Of a stretch of DNA of 64,000 nucleotides, positions 11,277 to 26,200 are shown piece after piece. The first letter of the stretch is position 1. Each line of letters starts with the position of its first letter. The translations under genes were made by a program, and so were the position numbers. Below the pieces are notes generated by a model. It saw nothing but the letters and a program-made list of their open reading frames with translations, was not told the DNA's origin and ran no database searches. Source of the stretch: Mactra quadrangularis (taxonomy: Eukaryota; Mollusca; Bivalvia; Venerida; Mactridae); assembly GCA_025267735.1 (NCBI GenBank), contig CM046295.1:10303167-10367166 (forward strand), in the 5' to 3' direction.

Positions 11277-14200
11277 GTGAGCTGTTTTAATTCTAATTTG
11301 TTCTGACTATTTAATCAAATATCAAATTTTGATTATTTAAGCTAGAAAGACCCATCTATAATTTGATATCAAAGTACATGAGTGAGACAAAGCGGTTACG
11401 TCGTTGGACCCGTAATCACTGAAACGCCATCTCCACTTTGGTTCCATCGACGGCAACCACAGTATTTTCTTCCCTTACACTCCATACGTCCATACGTACC
11501 GTGGGCAATTTGGCTGGCACAATCTCGTTTTCATGAATATGCACGAGGCAGGGGAGACCAATCTTCTTCCAATTACAATTAGATACTCTTAAATAACAAT
11601 GACGTCATACTGGGTTTTCTTACTTTAAATAGAAACCAACGCACATGTTTATTTTCAAAACAAATAGTTTCGTAATTTCATTGGCTAGTTTTCCGCACTG
11701 GTTTCCTTGCAGAACCAATGAAACTGCCTCACTATTTATTCATGATTACGAGATTTTCCTAACCAAATGACCCAAGGTACATAACGCAGCATAGCTGATT
11801 AATGCATCGTGAGATAGCCGACGATGCTTTGGTTCAAATCACATGTAAAACTTGCCTCATTGTTGTTGCCTTGAGCTTGACACTTCAGACCTCTCTTCTA
11901 TCTCATTATTTAGTTCGATATTCATATATACCGAACGATACATAATATATTATTTAAGTAACGCAAAAACCTTCAAACTGGTTTTCAAAATGGCCACCAC
12001 TGCAATACTGTATATAAGGCCTTTATAACGGAATGCAAATTCTACATGTGTCGTTGCAAATATGGTTCTCTAAATTTTGTTACTAAACAATCAAAAGTCA
12101 TTCGTGTATTTGGAACCAAAATATCCCTGATCCATATTTCCATATAGGGATATTCTATAAATGCGACCTTGACCTAAATGTGACATTGAAATCGGTTGAT
12201 GTAAATTAGCAACTCAACTTATTCAAAAGTAATAAGCGCAACTTCATACATTTTTTTTCTATTATTATATCTACTAATCATTAATGTACATGTTATGGAC
12301 ATTTTTATACATAAACGATTACGTATAAACATGTATGTCAAAACTCCTTGTGAATTTCCACCATCACATCCCATCAACCAAAAAACTTCATAAACATTTT
12401 CTGAGCTTATCAAATTTAGGTTGAGCTATTCCCCCCCCCCCCCAAGTATACCGTACTAATTTGATCGTATTCTTATTTTCATTTTTTTATTTGATTTTAA
12501 CGCCGTGTCAACACAATTTAGGTCATTTTACGGCATCCAGCGCACCTAACATAGCTTTCCTGGACCATTGTCTATAACCAGTACTCACATACCCTTCCAG
12601 AAGACCGGAAACGTCTCCATATTATCAAATCAATGGAGGAAAATTGACATTTTTGTCAAATTTTCATGAAAGGGTATAACCTCCCCGGGTGGAATTCGAA
12701 CCCGTACCCCCTTCGGGACACGAGATTTCGAATCCCGGCGCGCTACCATCTGCGCTATCGACCCGGGTTTTCTTATTCTCAGAATGTAAACAAAAATGCA
12801 CTATAAATTAATTCCTATTTTTTCCTTACATTGCAGTTGTCAACTGTACATTCGGACCTTATCTTCCGTTTGCTGTTCCCCACAGTATCCGACTACATCA
12901 GTGCCCGACAGGAGGATATTCGGACATCCGGTGTAGACCAGATTACAACCAAAACTACCGGGATTGTGGCCCCGGATTTGAGTGTATCAGAAAATCAGGG
13001 TTATACGAACTAGATCCTTTATTTTGTGGAGTGTGCTGTCCCCTAAAGAGACAATGTCCATATGGATTAATCAGTGGCCCCTTTTGTGATTATAACAAAC
13101 AATGCCCACGTGGTTTCTCGTGTAATAAGGGAGTTTGTTGTAAAACGAGAAAAACTAAACAATTCTGTCCCAGTGGAAGTAAAGTAGGTCACAGATGCAG
13201 TCTTGAGTTTCCTTGTAAACTTGGAAATATTTGTATCAACGGAGTTTGCTGTTCAATAGGCAGTAAGTATTAACTTTGTCATGATTTGTGTTTAAGTTAA
13301 AACATACCCAGGTCTGTTACTCACTATAGGCTTTGCGCAGAATTTCGAACCTAGTTTCCCAATGGGTTGTTTGTTCGAGTCTAATGAGTGCTGGCTATAC
13401 TATTGATGGAAAATTTGACGATATTGTCGATTTTGCTGAAAATTATTTGTCCAAAGACAAGAGGGCTGTAGATATTTACTTGTCCGCATACATATAGTTG
13501 TTCGTTTGAAATATGGAATAACTTTTCTACGAGGGTGTGGAATTCCCTTTTCCTGCTTGTCCGACTCGTACATATATGTCGACGACAAGTGATTTTTTAG
13601 CTGTAAATAATTATATTAAATAACGTACTTGTCCAAATTGTTTGATCAAATTCAACAGTGAACTGCACTGTATTATCTTGTCAAATTATTTATCACTGAA
13701 CTTAATGTCTTCAATCTCATTATGTCTTTTGAATATTGAACATCATGACCATACTTGTTTCTGACCCGGCAATTAAAAGATATGAATAGTTACTATTACA
13801 TTAAGATTTTTTACCCAAAATAATTTGTTCGTGAAAGTGAAAATTTGGTCAAGTTTTGTGATTTGTTGTCATTTTTCCCTATGAAAAAGTCTAATTTTGG
13901 CCCCATATTATGACATATATTCACTGCCTGATGATGTCACAATATTACAGCTAATTGTATTAACAATTAACTAAAAAAATTTTTTTTTCAGAATTCAAAC
14001 CAAAATGTCCAGAATCGTATTTTCCATTGAAGAAGGTCACGTGTTCGATGACGTCACAATGTCCAGGCCAATCAATTTGCTACAAACACACATGCTGTCA
14101 ACACGAAAAAGATAAAAACATACTAGATGTAAAAGTTCCTGTGCCAAATAAACCCCAGAAACCAAACCACCCTCCAGTACCTCAAGTGATCCCCAAGGAG

Positions 14201-17200
14201 CCGATTTTCCCTCAGGTGCCTCATGAAAAACCTCGAGAGCCGACACAGCCGCAATTGCCACGTGGAGATGGGAATAAAATCCCAAACCCGGACAAAACAG
14301 TACCGACTTTAATACCCGTTCCTCCAAAAATCACAGACAGACCAAAGACTGGAGTCATAGTGAATGCAGGTAAGATAGTTTACTACATTTAGTAATGTAG
14401 ATGTAGTAAAAGCTGTGGTCCAGTGTTAGGACGCGCGCTTAAGCATCGATAGGTCCCTGGTTCGAAAACCGCTAAAATGCTTCTTACGGCCTTGCTTTAT
14501 AAAACTACGGACCCTGTATTATAAACACCTATAAGTACCCCGATTTCAATATTGATGGAAATATATATTTTTAACCTTCATGTAAAAAAAACGCTGTAAT
14601 TTTCTACAATTAATTGAATTAATGAGTATAAAATTGACTATATTCCATATTGTAATCATACAAAGTGTAGAGAATACTATTTTTATAAAAAGGCCAAGGA
14701 CCCGAAGGCAAATATTTAAAGTCGGGGGGAGTGTAGCCAGTCCGCAGTCCGCACTCGAATTATTTTATCCACATTCGGAAAACTTGGATATGATCGCCAG
14801 CAAAAACGTTCGTTTTGATAAACTCAAGAGCGCTCGAATAGAAAAAGTATCTGATAAAATCAATCCGTTCGGTACTGATTTTTACGGAACTTGTTTGTTT
14901 TCGTACCATGGTACTTTCGACCTAAACTAGGGCCCATAAATTTAAGCAACGGTCTTACGAGCATTTTCTCGTCGTTTGTATATGTGAAGTATACAAGTGA
15001 GTATTATATAACCTAGGTATCGACTTATATTTTGTATAGACACTTTGTATATTGCATAACGAGTTTATACTGTATACATGTATATAATTGAATTCTGTTT
15101 AGAATTGTATAATTATGTGGTATTTAGAATTGTAATGTGGAAAAGTAGTTATTTATTTGAAATAAAAAATATACTTAATAGAACTATATATTGAATAATT
15201 TTTGAATTGCATATTGTATAGAATTGAATAGAGTAAATAATTGTATTGTCGGTATGGAAATGTATTATGCATTTAGAATTGTATATTACATGTACTTTGG
15301 ACTTTATATTGTTTAAAACTGCATATACATTTTGTATTCTATCGTTATAGAAATGTAAATTCTATATAAAAATATAAATTGTCATAAAAGTGTTTATTTG
15401 ATAGAGTTGTACACTGTATGTTGAATTGTGTATTTAATTTATATCAAATTTCGAATTGCATAAATAATTGTTTATTTTACAAATGTTGAGACAGTGTATA
15501 GAATAGTCATTTGTATATAGAATTGTATATGAACTTAAAACTGCAAATAACTGTTTATTATCAATAGAACGATTTGTGTGTTTTTGAGAATAGGTGCAGA
15601 GGTGTGTCAAACTCGATTTGACGCTTAACAAATTTCAATTTGGCATGGTTTTATTGTTTGGAGAAATTAATTGTAAAAATGTTTAATGTATATGGAATGA
15701 ATTTTTAATTGTACCTGAAATTGTATATTGAATACAGAAATGCGTATTGTAAATAGAATTGTGTGCTATATTTAATTTTACAGATTTCACAGAACTTTGG
15801 AACGTATAAAGAACTGTATACTGCATTATTCTAATTCTATATTGTAACTGATATCATACATTGTCTATAGCATTTTATATGGATATTTCAGACATAACTA
15901 TACGTAATTTTACATTTACTCGTATTGTTTAATTCTATTTAATATTATACTTTCATATGTAAATAAATTCTGTATTAACGATGATTATTTATTTATAAAA
16001 CATATAACTAAAAACAATTCTAATAGCAAAATAAAAACCAGTTATAAACATTTGTATACAATGTGTAAAGTTAATATACAATTCTATATAGAAATGAATC
16101 TTCTATACACAAGTCTAAACGTTAGTGAAATAAACAATTTTATGTGCTATTAGAAATTCTATATAGATACACAATTCAACATAATGTGTACAACTCCATC
16201 AGATATACACTTTTACGTACAATATACATGTATATATATAATGCTCAATTCTATAACCAAAGAATACAAAGAGTAAATGCAGTTCTAGAAAATATTAAGT
16301 GCAAAGTACTTGTTATATATGTATTCAATTCTATATGCTTAATGCATTTTCATACAGACTATAGAAGTATTTACTCTATTTCAATTCTATACAAAATGGA
16401 ATTCTAAAATTATTCAATATTTAATATATACTTTATTTAAAAAATTGTAAACACCACTGAGGGTCGGCGGGTCTGATAGTGACCGACCTGTCAGCCCTAT
16501 AACATATAGTGGATCGAAGCCGAAGGCTGAGGTCTACTTTATGTTAGTAAGCTGACCTGGAGGTTGTGTACTACTTTTTATATTATACCACACGTTTTTA
16601 ACACTTTTTTTCAAAAGCAAAAGAATAAACAGTGTCATACATCTAATAGGTGAAACTTTAAGCAAAACAATTGTTTACAATGTGTCGAATTTTGTTGCTC
16701 CTTGTAAATTACAAGAGGGGTTACACACACTAAAAAGTGTTATTCAACACTTGTTTAGTGGTGTATGACGTCAGATATGCCATTAGAGGGCCACTATTAT
16801 ATCAGCGTGCACTATCACATAATAACCGCCCGCTATGTTTTATATACGTATATTCTATTTAAGTTATATTTTATATATCTACAATACAACTTTATATACA
16901 ATACATACAACTCTAAACAGAATTCAAATTACACATACATTTTAAAACTCGTTATGCAATATACAAAGTATCTATACAATATACAAGTCGATACCTAGGT
17001 TATATTATTATAACTTATATATTTTCCCAAATACAAACGACACGAAAATGCCCATAAGACGGTTGCTTAAATTAATGGGCCCTAGTTTAGGTCGAAAGTT
17101 CCATGGTACGAAAACAAACAAGTTCCGTAAAAATCAATACCGAACGGATTGATTTTATCAGATACTTTTTCTATTCGAGCGCTCTTGAGTTTATCAAAAC

Positions 17201-20200
17201 GAACTTTTTTGCTGGCGTACATATCCAAGTTTTCCGAATGTGGATAAAATAATTCGAGTGCGGACTGCGGACCCGCGACACTCCCCCCGACTTTAAATAT
17301 TTGCTTTTTGGTCCTTGGCCTTTTTATGAAAATAGTATTTGATAGAGTTGTACACTGTATGTTGAATTGTGTATTTATATCAAATTTCGAATTGCATAAA
17401 TAATTGTTTATTTTACAAGCGTTGAGACTTGTGTATAGAATAGTCATTTGTATATAGAATTGTAAATGAACTTAACACTGCATATAACTGCCTGTTATCA
17501 ATAGAACGATTTGTGTGTTTTTGTGAATAGATGCAGATGTGTGTCACAATCGATTTGACGCTTAACAAATTATTATTTGGCATGGTTGTATTGTTTTGAG
17601 AAATTAATTGTAAAAATCTTTAATGTATATGGAATGAATTGTTAATTGTACCTGAAATTGTTAATTGAATACAGAAATGTGTATTGTAAATAGAATTGTG
17701 TGTTATATAGAATTTTACAGATTATAAAGAATTTTGTAGCGTATAAAGAATTGTATACTGCATATTATAATTCTATAATCTAAATAATATCATATATTGT
17801 CTATTGCATTTCATATGGATATGATAGTATATTTCAGACATTTATATACGTAATTTTACATTTACTCGTATTGTCTAATTCTATCTAATTATATACTTTC
17901 ATATGTAAATAAATTCTGTATTCACGGTGATACGGCATTTGTTAAACCTATAACTAAATACAATTCTATTAACAAAAAACAGTTATAAACATTTGTACAC
18001 AGTGCTATTACAATTTTATAAACAAATGACTCTTCTATACACGAGTCTCAACGTTAGGCAAATAAACAATTACATATGCAATTAAAAATTCTATATAGAT
18101 ACACATTTCAACAAAAAGTGTACAACTCCATCAGATATACACTTTTACGTACAATATACTTATATATAGTCACAGGCATGATTTTATTGCAAAAAATACA
18201 TTTGTCCATAGGCAATACAAACATGTAATATACATATAAATATATAAACAATAATTTCCAGTGACGGTCATTAAATTTCGGCAACGATATCAATACATGT
18301 ATCAATAGAATATATAGAATGCACAATTTCTATAACCATAGAATACAAAGTGTACATGTATATGCAGTTCTAAATAATACAAAGTGCAAAGTACTGTACT
18401 TGTAATATACAATTATATATGCATAATGCATTTCATACAGACAAACAATTATTTACCCTATACAATTCTATACAATATGCAATTCTAAAATTACTCAATA
18501 TTTAATATATATTTTAATTTAAAAAAAATAAAAATATATAAAAAATAGTAAACACCACTGAGGGCCGACCGGTCTGATTGTGACCGACCTGTCAGCCCTA
18601 AAACATATAGTGGACCAAAGCCGAAGGCTGAGGTCTACTTTATGTTGCTGGGCTGACCTGGAGGTGTATACTATTTCTTATATTATACCGCACATTTTAA
18701 CACCTTTTTCAAAAGTAAAAAAATAAATAATGTATAGCATTAATAGGTCAAACTTAAAGTAAAAAATGTGTTTACTATTTGCCGAATTTTGTTGCTCCTT
18801 GTAAATTACAAAAGGGGTTACACAACACTAAAAAGTGTTATTCAACATTTGTTTAGTGGTGTATAACGTCAGATATGCCATCAGCGGGCACTATCACATA
18901 ATAACCACCCGCTATGTTTTATATACGTATATTTTATTTAAGTTATATTTTATATATCTACAATACAACTTTATATACAATACATACAATTCTAAACAGA
19001 ATTCAATAATATATACATTTTAAAACTCGTTATGCAATATACACAGTGTCTACAATATACGAGTCGATACCTAGATTATATTATTATTACTTTTATATTT
19101 TCCTAAATACGAACGACACGAAAATGCCCATAAGACGGTTGCTTAAATTAATGGGTCCTAGTTTAGGTCGAAAGTTCCATGGTACGAAAACAAACAAGTT
19201 CCGTAATAATCAATACCGAACGGGTTGATTTTATCAGATACTTTTTCTATTCGAGCGCTCTTGAGTTTATCAAAACGAACTTTTTTGCTGGCGTATATGT
19301 CCAAGTTTTCCGAATGTGGATAAAATAATTCGAGTGCGGACTGCGGACTGGCTACACTCCTACTGATTTTAAATATTTGCCTTGGGGTCCTTGGCCTTTT
19401 CATGAAAATTGTGTTCTATACACTTTATATAATTATAATGTGGAATATAGTCAATTTTATACTCATTAATTCAATTAATTATTGAATAATACAGCGCATT
19501 TTTATACTTAATGAAACCTCTAAGTACCCCATTTTTCTTATTGTAAAATTTTGTTTTTTCAATATTTAAGTCTGATTGGAAATGGATTTGTGTTTAATAT
19601 AGGACCATACTGCCGTCTGCTTGCATAGCTTGTATGCTTCTTTATCGATGCTAACACGGTTTTGTCGTACATGCGTTAAAATGTGTAAATGGAAAGATTT
19701 CTTATTGATTTGTTTTTACAGTAAACAGTAGCAATTAGAACCAAATAAACTGCCTCTAAAATCCAAAAGACATAGTTAAGATGATTTTGTATGATATATA
19801 CTCTATGTTAGCCAAAAATGATTATGGTGCTTTGTTATAAAAGTAACCTTTTTTTAAAGAAAATGACACTATATATAGTTGGACCTAGAATTATTGGTTA
19901 TGTAGTTTTTTTATTATTATTATGTTGCATTATTCTGCAAACAGTGTAAATTATGGTTGTGGTTCGAAAGTTTTGACCACCCCTAGAAAAGTTCGGATCC
20001 CCTTCTAGAAAATTTCGGAACCCCTAGAAAAAAATCCTGGATCCGCCCCTGAGTGGTTAGCATGTCTGACTTCGAATCTGGAGATCGTGGGTTCGAGCCG
20101 GTAGGTCATATCCTATACATGAGTTTTCGGCCTCGTGATGGGGTAAGTTAGTACTGGTGATAGAAAAGTGTCCAGTAAACCTTTAGTAGGAAGAGCTGGT

Positions 20201-23200
20201 CGTCGAATATTTTACCTAGACATGTGTTGAATACGACGTTAAAAAAGTAATTGAAGAAAAGGACAAGGCTTCAAGAAAAATTTCATGTCGACAGTAAATG
20301 CATATATCTTCATAAAATCTGTCATTTTGCTTGTCTTTTTTTAGATCTAAAAATCAAATCATGTCCGGGAACGTTACGGAAAGTAAAGGACTTTACATGT
20401 GACCATTTACTTGGTTGCCCTGGCAACAGCCAATGTATTTCTGGAATTTGTTGCCAGAAAACAGGTAAGATTATTCTTAATAATTGAATATTAAAAGGTC
20501 AAAGAACTGTAGTGAAATCAAAGTACTGAGTGCACTTAATTTGAAAGGTTATTTTAAAGAATTACAGGAAAGTTTCGATTTACTTTACGTATTCAATTCA
20601 TGCAATTGAAATCGTCAACAACAGTAATTGCAGTCAGGCGCGTATCAGCCATCACGCACTTTATGCACGTGCATAACTTTGATTCCAGAAATCGAAAATC
20701 TAAGTGCCAAAATCCATGAGAAATTGGATGCGCAACCCGGTTAAGGCATTGTTTGACTGGACATGAAAGTTTTCCATGAAAATGTCCTATAAAAAAGTCG
20801 TACAAAGAATTACACAAATTATTCACTATGGCTCATTGTGTACATTGGAACTTCTGAAACAAACAATAATTGTCGTAATTCATTTACCGGGAAAGGGGCA
20901 ATCCCTCAGGCCCCTAGGATTTGTGCGTAATCTCCAAAACAGCCTAGATACGCGGCTGATTGCAGTAACCATCCAGGTTTTGATAGATGAACCTTACTGT
21001 ACTGAAATGAATAAAAATCTTTTTTGATAATATTTGTCATTTTGTAACGTTTAATTTCGGAATACCTTCTGGGAAAATGAGAGAGGTTGTCAAATGACCG
21101 GTTTATGTTGCTTACTCGATAAAAACTGTCTCAAACACAATTGATTGTGAAAGTTTAACAAAAAGCAGTAAATTTGTTTCAAATAATGTTCATATATCTT
21201 TATTTACAATATTTTTTCAATATTTTTTAATTTCCCATTTTCATTCAGATGTCAAACCAGTCAATCAACAATGTCCGAGTGCTTACATCAAAGTACCAAA
21301 CATAAACTGTGACCTCAGACAACGTTGTCCTGGTAACAGTGTTTGTATTTCCGGTATATGTTGTAAACAACCAAAATGTCCCGGAAGTCAAGTCCTCGTG
21401 ACACATCAGTCATGTGACTTGGGCACGTGCATGGGAGAGAATAAATGTATTTCTGGTGTTTGCTGCAAAGCCGAGAAAAAAGTTGTTACAAGTAAGAAAC
21501 CAGCAGTTATCTTTAGTATTTTTTTAACTATTTATAACATTTTTCCTGATAAACTTGTTACATATATTTGTATCAAATCAAACATTGGTAATCATTGGAT
21601 TGTCCTCTTCAGTTTTGGTTCCAAGTACAACAAACCTCTTCTGTTGTTTATCTTGAGTTAGGTACTTTATCCTCCTAGCCCAGTATTGGGGGACAAGATA
21701 AAGTAATACATCTAAGTTTGTAAGAACTTGTCTCACAACCATACGCCGTTGGACAGAATTGATTATGTTATTGAGAAACAAATGATATTCAACTGAGAAG
21801 TTCGCTGTTGTTTTTTTTTTCAAAATATCAAATGTATTGTGCCTATTCTGATCTTTCACATCTGCATCTAATTATCTAAACATGTCCCGGCGGAAATCAG
21901 TTGCACACCTATTCTACATTTCAGCAAGTATCGTATTCAAAATGAGCATTTGATTTACAACGATTGTAAATATAACTTATATAAGTATGCTTTTGTGTTA
22001 AATTTACCCACTGAGTCTAGATATCCAAATCGATTAATCCTCTTTGCCACTCATTGTACGCTTTAATATACATCTGTATTTTAAAATTTAATCCCTGCAT
22101 AATAATTACATTCCAGCTTTGACGATATACTCTAATATCGGTATCGAACATTTATACTGCATTCGTATTCTATTAAATAAATATTCTTGCATAAAGATCA
22201 GATTGGTGTCAAACTTAAGCACTTTATTTGAGAAAAAACTGATCACGCGTAACCAAATAAAATCCACTATAATCAAAGTTTATCCATGCAACATAATTTG
22301 AATCGAATGTTGATAAACTAATTAATGCTGATTTTGGAATTGGACTCTCTTGCTTCTTTTTTCATCAGTAAATATGAATTGGCTTATCTTAAAACAGGCG
22401 ATTGTCAATGAATTTTGGTGGTGCATTGTATAAAATGACATAAAATAACTTAGTTAAAATCTCCTTTCTAAGTATCATTACATTTCTCCTTTTATCAATA
22501 ATTTCAGAAGCTCCTATTGTGGAAATCTGCCCAGTAGGTTATAGAATGATACCTCAAACACGTTGTGACGTCACGTTCACATGCCCCATAGACAGTCTAT
22601 GTATCAGGGGACGATGTTGCAAGTTTATACTGAGTCCAACAAAAGGTATGTGTTCTTTTTTATAGGGGACAGGGCTTTTTTCCTTGTATAACAGGGGCCG
22701 TTTACAAGTGCCTTCCCTTTCTAAAATTTCTTTGAAATCATGCAATCTTCGCCAAATGTGGTGGTTATCTTTGATTTTTCATTCCTCTATCAATGAAATT
22801 GCGATAAGATTTCCTATGTTGTTCTATGTAAAATAAGACCCCGGGCCCCTTCCCCACTTACTAAATATCTGGATATAGTTGTTAACCAGTTAATATGCAC
22901 ATACTTGTGTCAGTGATTGACAATTTTTCAACATGATTAAGAATCAGAAGAAGGGTGGTTGTAAGAAGTACAGCACGACAAAATTCCGCGAATGCATGCC
23001 CCGTACGGGAAACGAACCCGCAACCCCTATCGACTGAACTAGTCGGGAATGCTCTGCAAAACCTTTGTAGACCCTTACAAAATAATTGTATCACGATAAA
23101 AATCCATATTACAAACTGAGAATTGAGCCCACGACCTTTAGAGTCTTAATTTTACACTCTCCTACGTCACCATTAAATTCAATGTCCATGAGATTCATAT

Positions 23201-26200
23201 ACTCAACTTTTTCTCTCTCATTTCAGCCCCTGTGCCAAGAGAGTTCAACATCATACCTACGGTGAAGCCAACCAGTACACCCATAATCAAAACAACACAG
23301 AGACCTAGAACACTTCCACCGGCAAAATCTCCTTTTAAAATACCCACTACCCTTCCCCAAGGTGGTAATGTAATAATGACGCTACCCCCTGCAACTCACG
23401 CCCCAGCTCCCAATATTAAACTACCAAAGCCAACCACACCCTATTTACCGCCAAGTTTACCTTCAACATGGCCGACATTTAACCCGCTTGCAACTCAAGC
23501 CCCTGTTCCAAATATTAAACAACCAAAGCCAACCACACCATATTTACCGCCAAATTTACCTTCAACATGGCCGACATTTAATCCTAAACTACGCCCTACA
23601 TTTCCACCGGCAACGCCCCCTCGTGTTACATTTAATCCACTCCCTAAAGTAACATCTCAACCAGTTACATTCAAACCTACTCCAAAATGGACTCTTCCAG
23701 TTGTTACTTTTAACCCCGCCCCTCCATCTACACCAAAACTTCCTCCGTACATACCCCCACCTAAAGCCACGCCTACTTTTCTCCCACCAATTATAATACC
23801 AACCCAGCCTGGAATAGCTCCTCCTCCATATAAAACTATTCAAACACCTCCTCCTATTAATGTGCCTCAAAATCCTGTAACTAAACCTCCGACTGTCCCT
23901 CCAACCGTTCCAGATTTAATGCCGCCTATATTATCCAATATTCCTACAACTGTACCACCACTGGTCCCCTACGTACCTACTGACCCAGTCCCACATCCGA
24001 TCCCAATATTTCCAGATATTCCAAAGCATGTGACCCCTATTCCAAACATTTATCCAACATTCCAGCCTACGTTTCCACCCATTGTTACACCTCAATCACC
24101 GATTGGTCTTCCACCAATACTAACCACGCCCCTCAATATGTTAAATCAAACATATCCGCCTACGTTTCCACCCACTTTTACACCGAATGTACCGATTAGT
24201 CGACCAAATGTTCCCGTAACGCCAACTGCCAATCTATTTGGACCGCCTCTTCCTACATTTCACCCAAAACAAAGTAATCCAACAGTACCACCCGTTGTCG
24301 CAACGCTCAAACCAGCCACTGTCACTACAAAACCAACCACTGTAAACTATAATATGACACCGCCCCCAATTTTACCACCAAGTTCATTGAGACCATACCC
24401 GGGAACGTTTACACCCATAAATATTACTATTCCTCCTTATCCATTTCCTCCAGGCGTGGTTTCAACCAGTTACTCGTGGTGGGGTATGTCTTCAATCCCG
24501 CCTACTGGGCCTGGGATGACAACATTTTTTAATCAGCCTAACAATGTGCCACGTAAAAGCACGCCGGTGGGCGTGACTAACTCTATTCCAAGTTTAACTT
24601 CACCAACTGGCGTATCCAATCCTGTTTCGAAAGGAACAACGCATGGGAGCGTCACCCAATTTGTTCCAAAACAAACCACGCCGTGGATGGTCACATATCC
24701 TGTTACTAAACAAATCACGCTTAAAAATGTGACTAAAAAAATTCCAAAACAAACCACTCCAGGGATGGTCACAAATCCTCTTCCGAAACAAACCACGCCT
24801 TGGACGATCACAAAATCTGCTCTGATAAAAACGACGCCAAGTGGCGGGACAAAATATATCCCAATTCAAACCACGCCTTGGACGGTCACAAATCCCTTTC
24901 CGACTCAAACCACGCAATGGTTTGTCACAGATCATGTTTCAAAACAAACCACTCCTGGAGGAGTGACCAAACCCATTCCAAAGGTAACCGCGCCCATAGG
25001 CGTGACTATCCCACATCTAAACGTTTCAAACACTAGTCAAGTTATAACAACTACTAGAAACATTGTAAACAGCACTTCATACACAATGAAACCTTTGCCT
25101 ATATCTTCGAATCCCCCTTCAATTCAACCAACTACCAAGAGACAGACTCCTCCCAAAACATTTCCCACCCAGTCCCCGCCCAAAAAACATAATATCACCA
25201 CGCCCACTTCTTACATACACAATGATATGACACCAGCTTCTTCCCCACAGCCGTTATATCAAAGTACGGTGTACATCAATTTGAAGACTTCCACCTTGTT
25301 TCAAGGTTTAATTAGTTCATCAGGAACGACAACTCTGTCAACTCCTAAACAACCTGCAGTGTCGGGTTGTCCACCCGGAAACATCTCCATTCCGGGACTC
25401 TCTTGTAATTCCATATACAAATGTCCAGCCGGAAGTCAGTGTATGAATGGAGTGTGTTGTCTGTCGTATGATACAGTTAAAGTTCGTAAGTATAGCTTGT
25501 TATTTAAGAATACGTAGACGGGCAGTGCGTGTTTTCAATGAACTTTAATTCTCGTTCAAGCTAAAATCTGACAGATTTTGCAGCATAAACAATGTCTAGT
25601 TTAGCCATTCGTCAACTTCAGTGGCATGAAACTCACATTTATTCTTTGTGTTTTGTCAGTTAAGTACATCTTCCATATAGTGTACATGTTTACAGATTAA
25701 AGGCAACTATTCAACGCTTTTGGGCTCGCATATTTCTAAAAATATCGTGCAAAAAACGTTCGTCTGTCCGCCATCTTGTTGTGACTACACCGAGACAAGG
25801 AAAATTTGCACCGTTTCACGTTCTAGACAGTGATAAAGCTAAAATGTATTCAAAGTTTGCCCATATCACATTATAACGAGAACAGTGTAAAGAAATTTGG
25901 TTAAAATCATGTCTATGTGATTTATTTTACGCAGTTTATAATGATGTAAAAATAAAACACTGAACTCCTGAATTTTGATTTTCAAAGGGCACCGATTACA
26001 AATTCTTTATTTAATAATATATATTTAATCGTATACATTTGATCGGATAACAGGCATTACAAATTCTTGAATCTAGGCGACCTTTGACATTGTATTCGAA
26101 TCTTGATTGAGGCTATTGATTGAACAGACGAGTTCAAAATCATGTACGGGTTACTAGTATAAGTGACCAAAACCGAAAAACCATGGCGGATTTTCGGCTC

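Larger units (their letters stand above)
14542..19516. mobile_element. Foldback (long palindromic) element with partial tandem duplication, in intron 3
   Basis: A left arm (about 14577-15800) is the inverted copy of a right arm (about 15800-17335). The palindrome centre is near 15800: phrases at 15390-15540 recur inverted at 16060-16200. The right arm carries an extra 350-bp segment (about 16447-16800). From 17338 to about 19500 the centre and right arm are repeated directly (15390-17337 against 17338-19420). CCTATAAGTACCCC (14528-14541) and CCTCTAAGTACCCC (19517-19530) flank the whole and may be a 14-bp target duplication. Apart from three short arm frames and a GC-rich insert the element is extremely AT-rich. 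No known transposase was found, and the class is unknown. Confidence 0.65.

Noticed and set aside
14037..14327. 96-codon minus-strand frame
   Set aside because: Shadow of the Pro-rich exon 3 of the lustrin-like gene.
24548..25015. Link between the 48-bp coding repeat in the lustrin-like exon and the 48-bp satellite
   Set aside because: Only the length is shared; the sequences have nothing in common.
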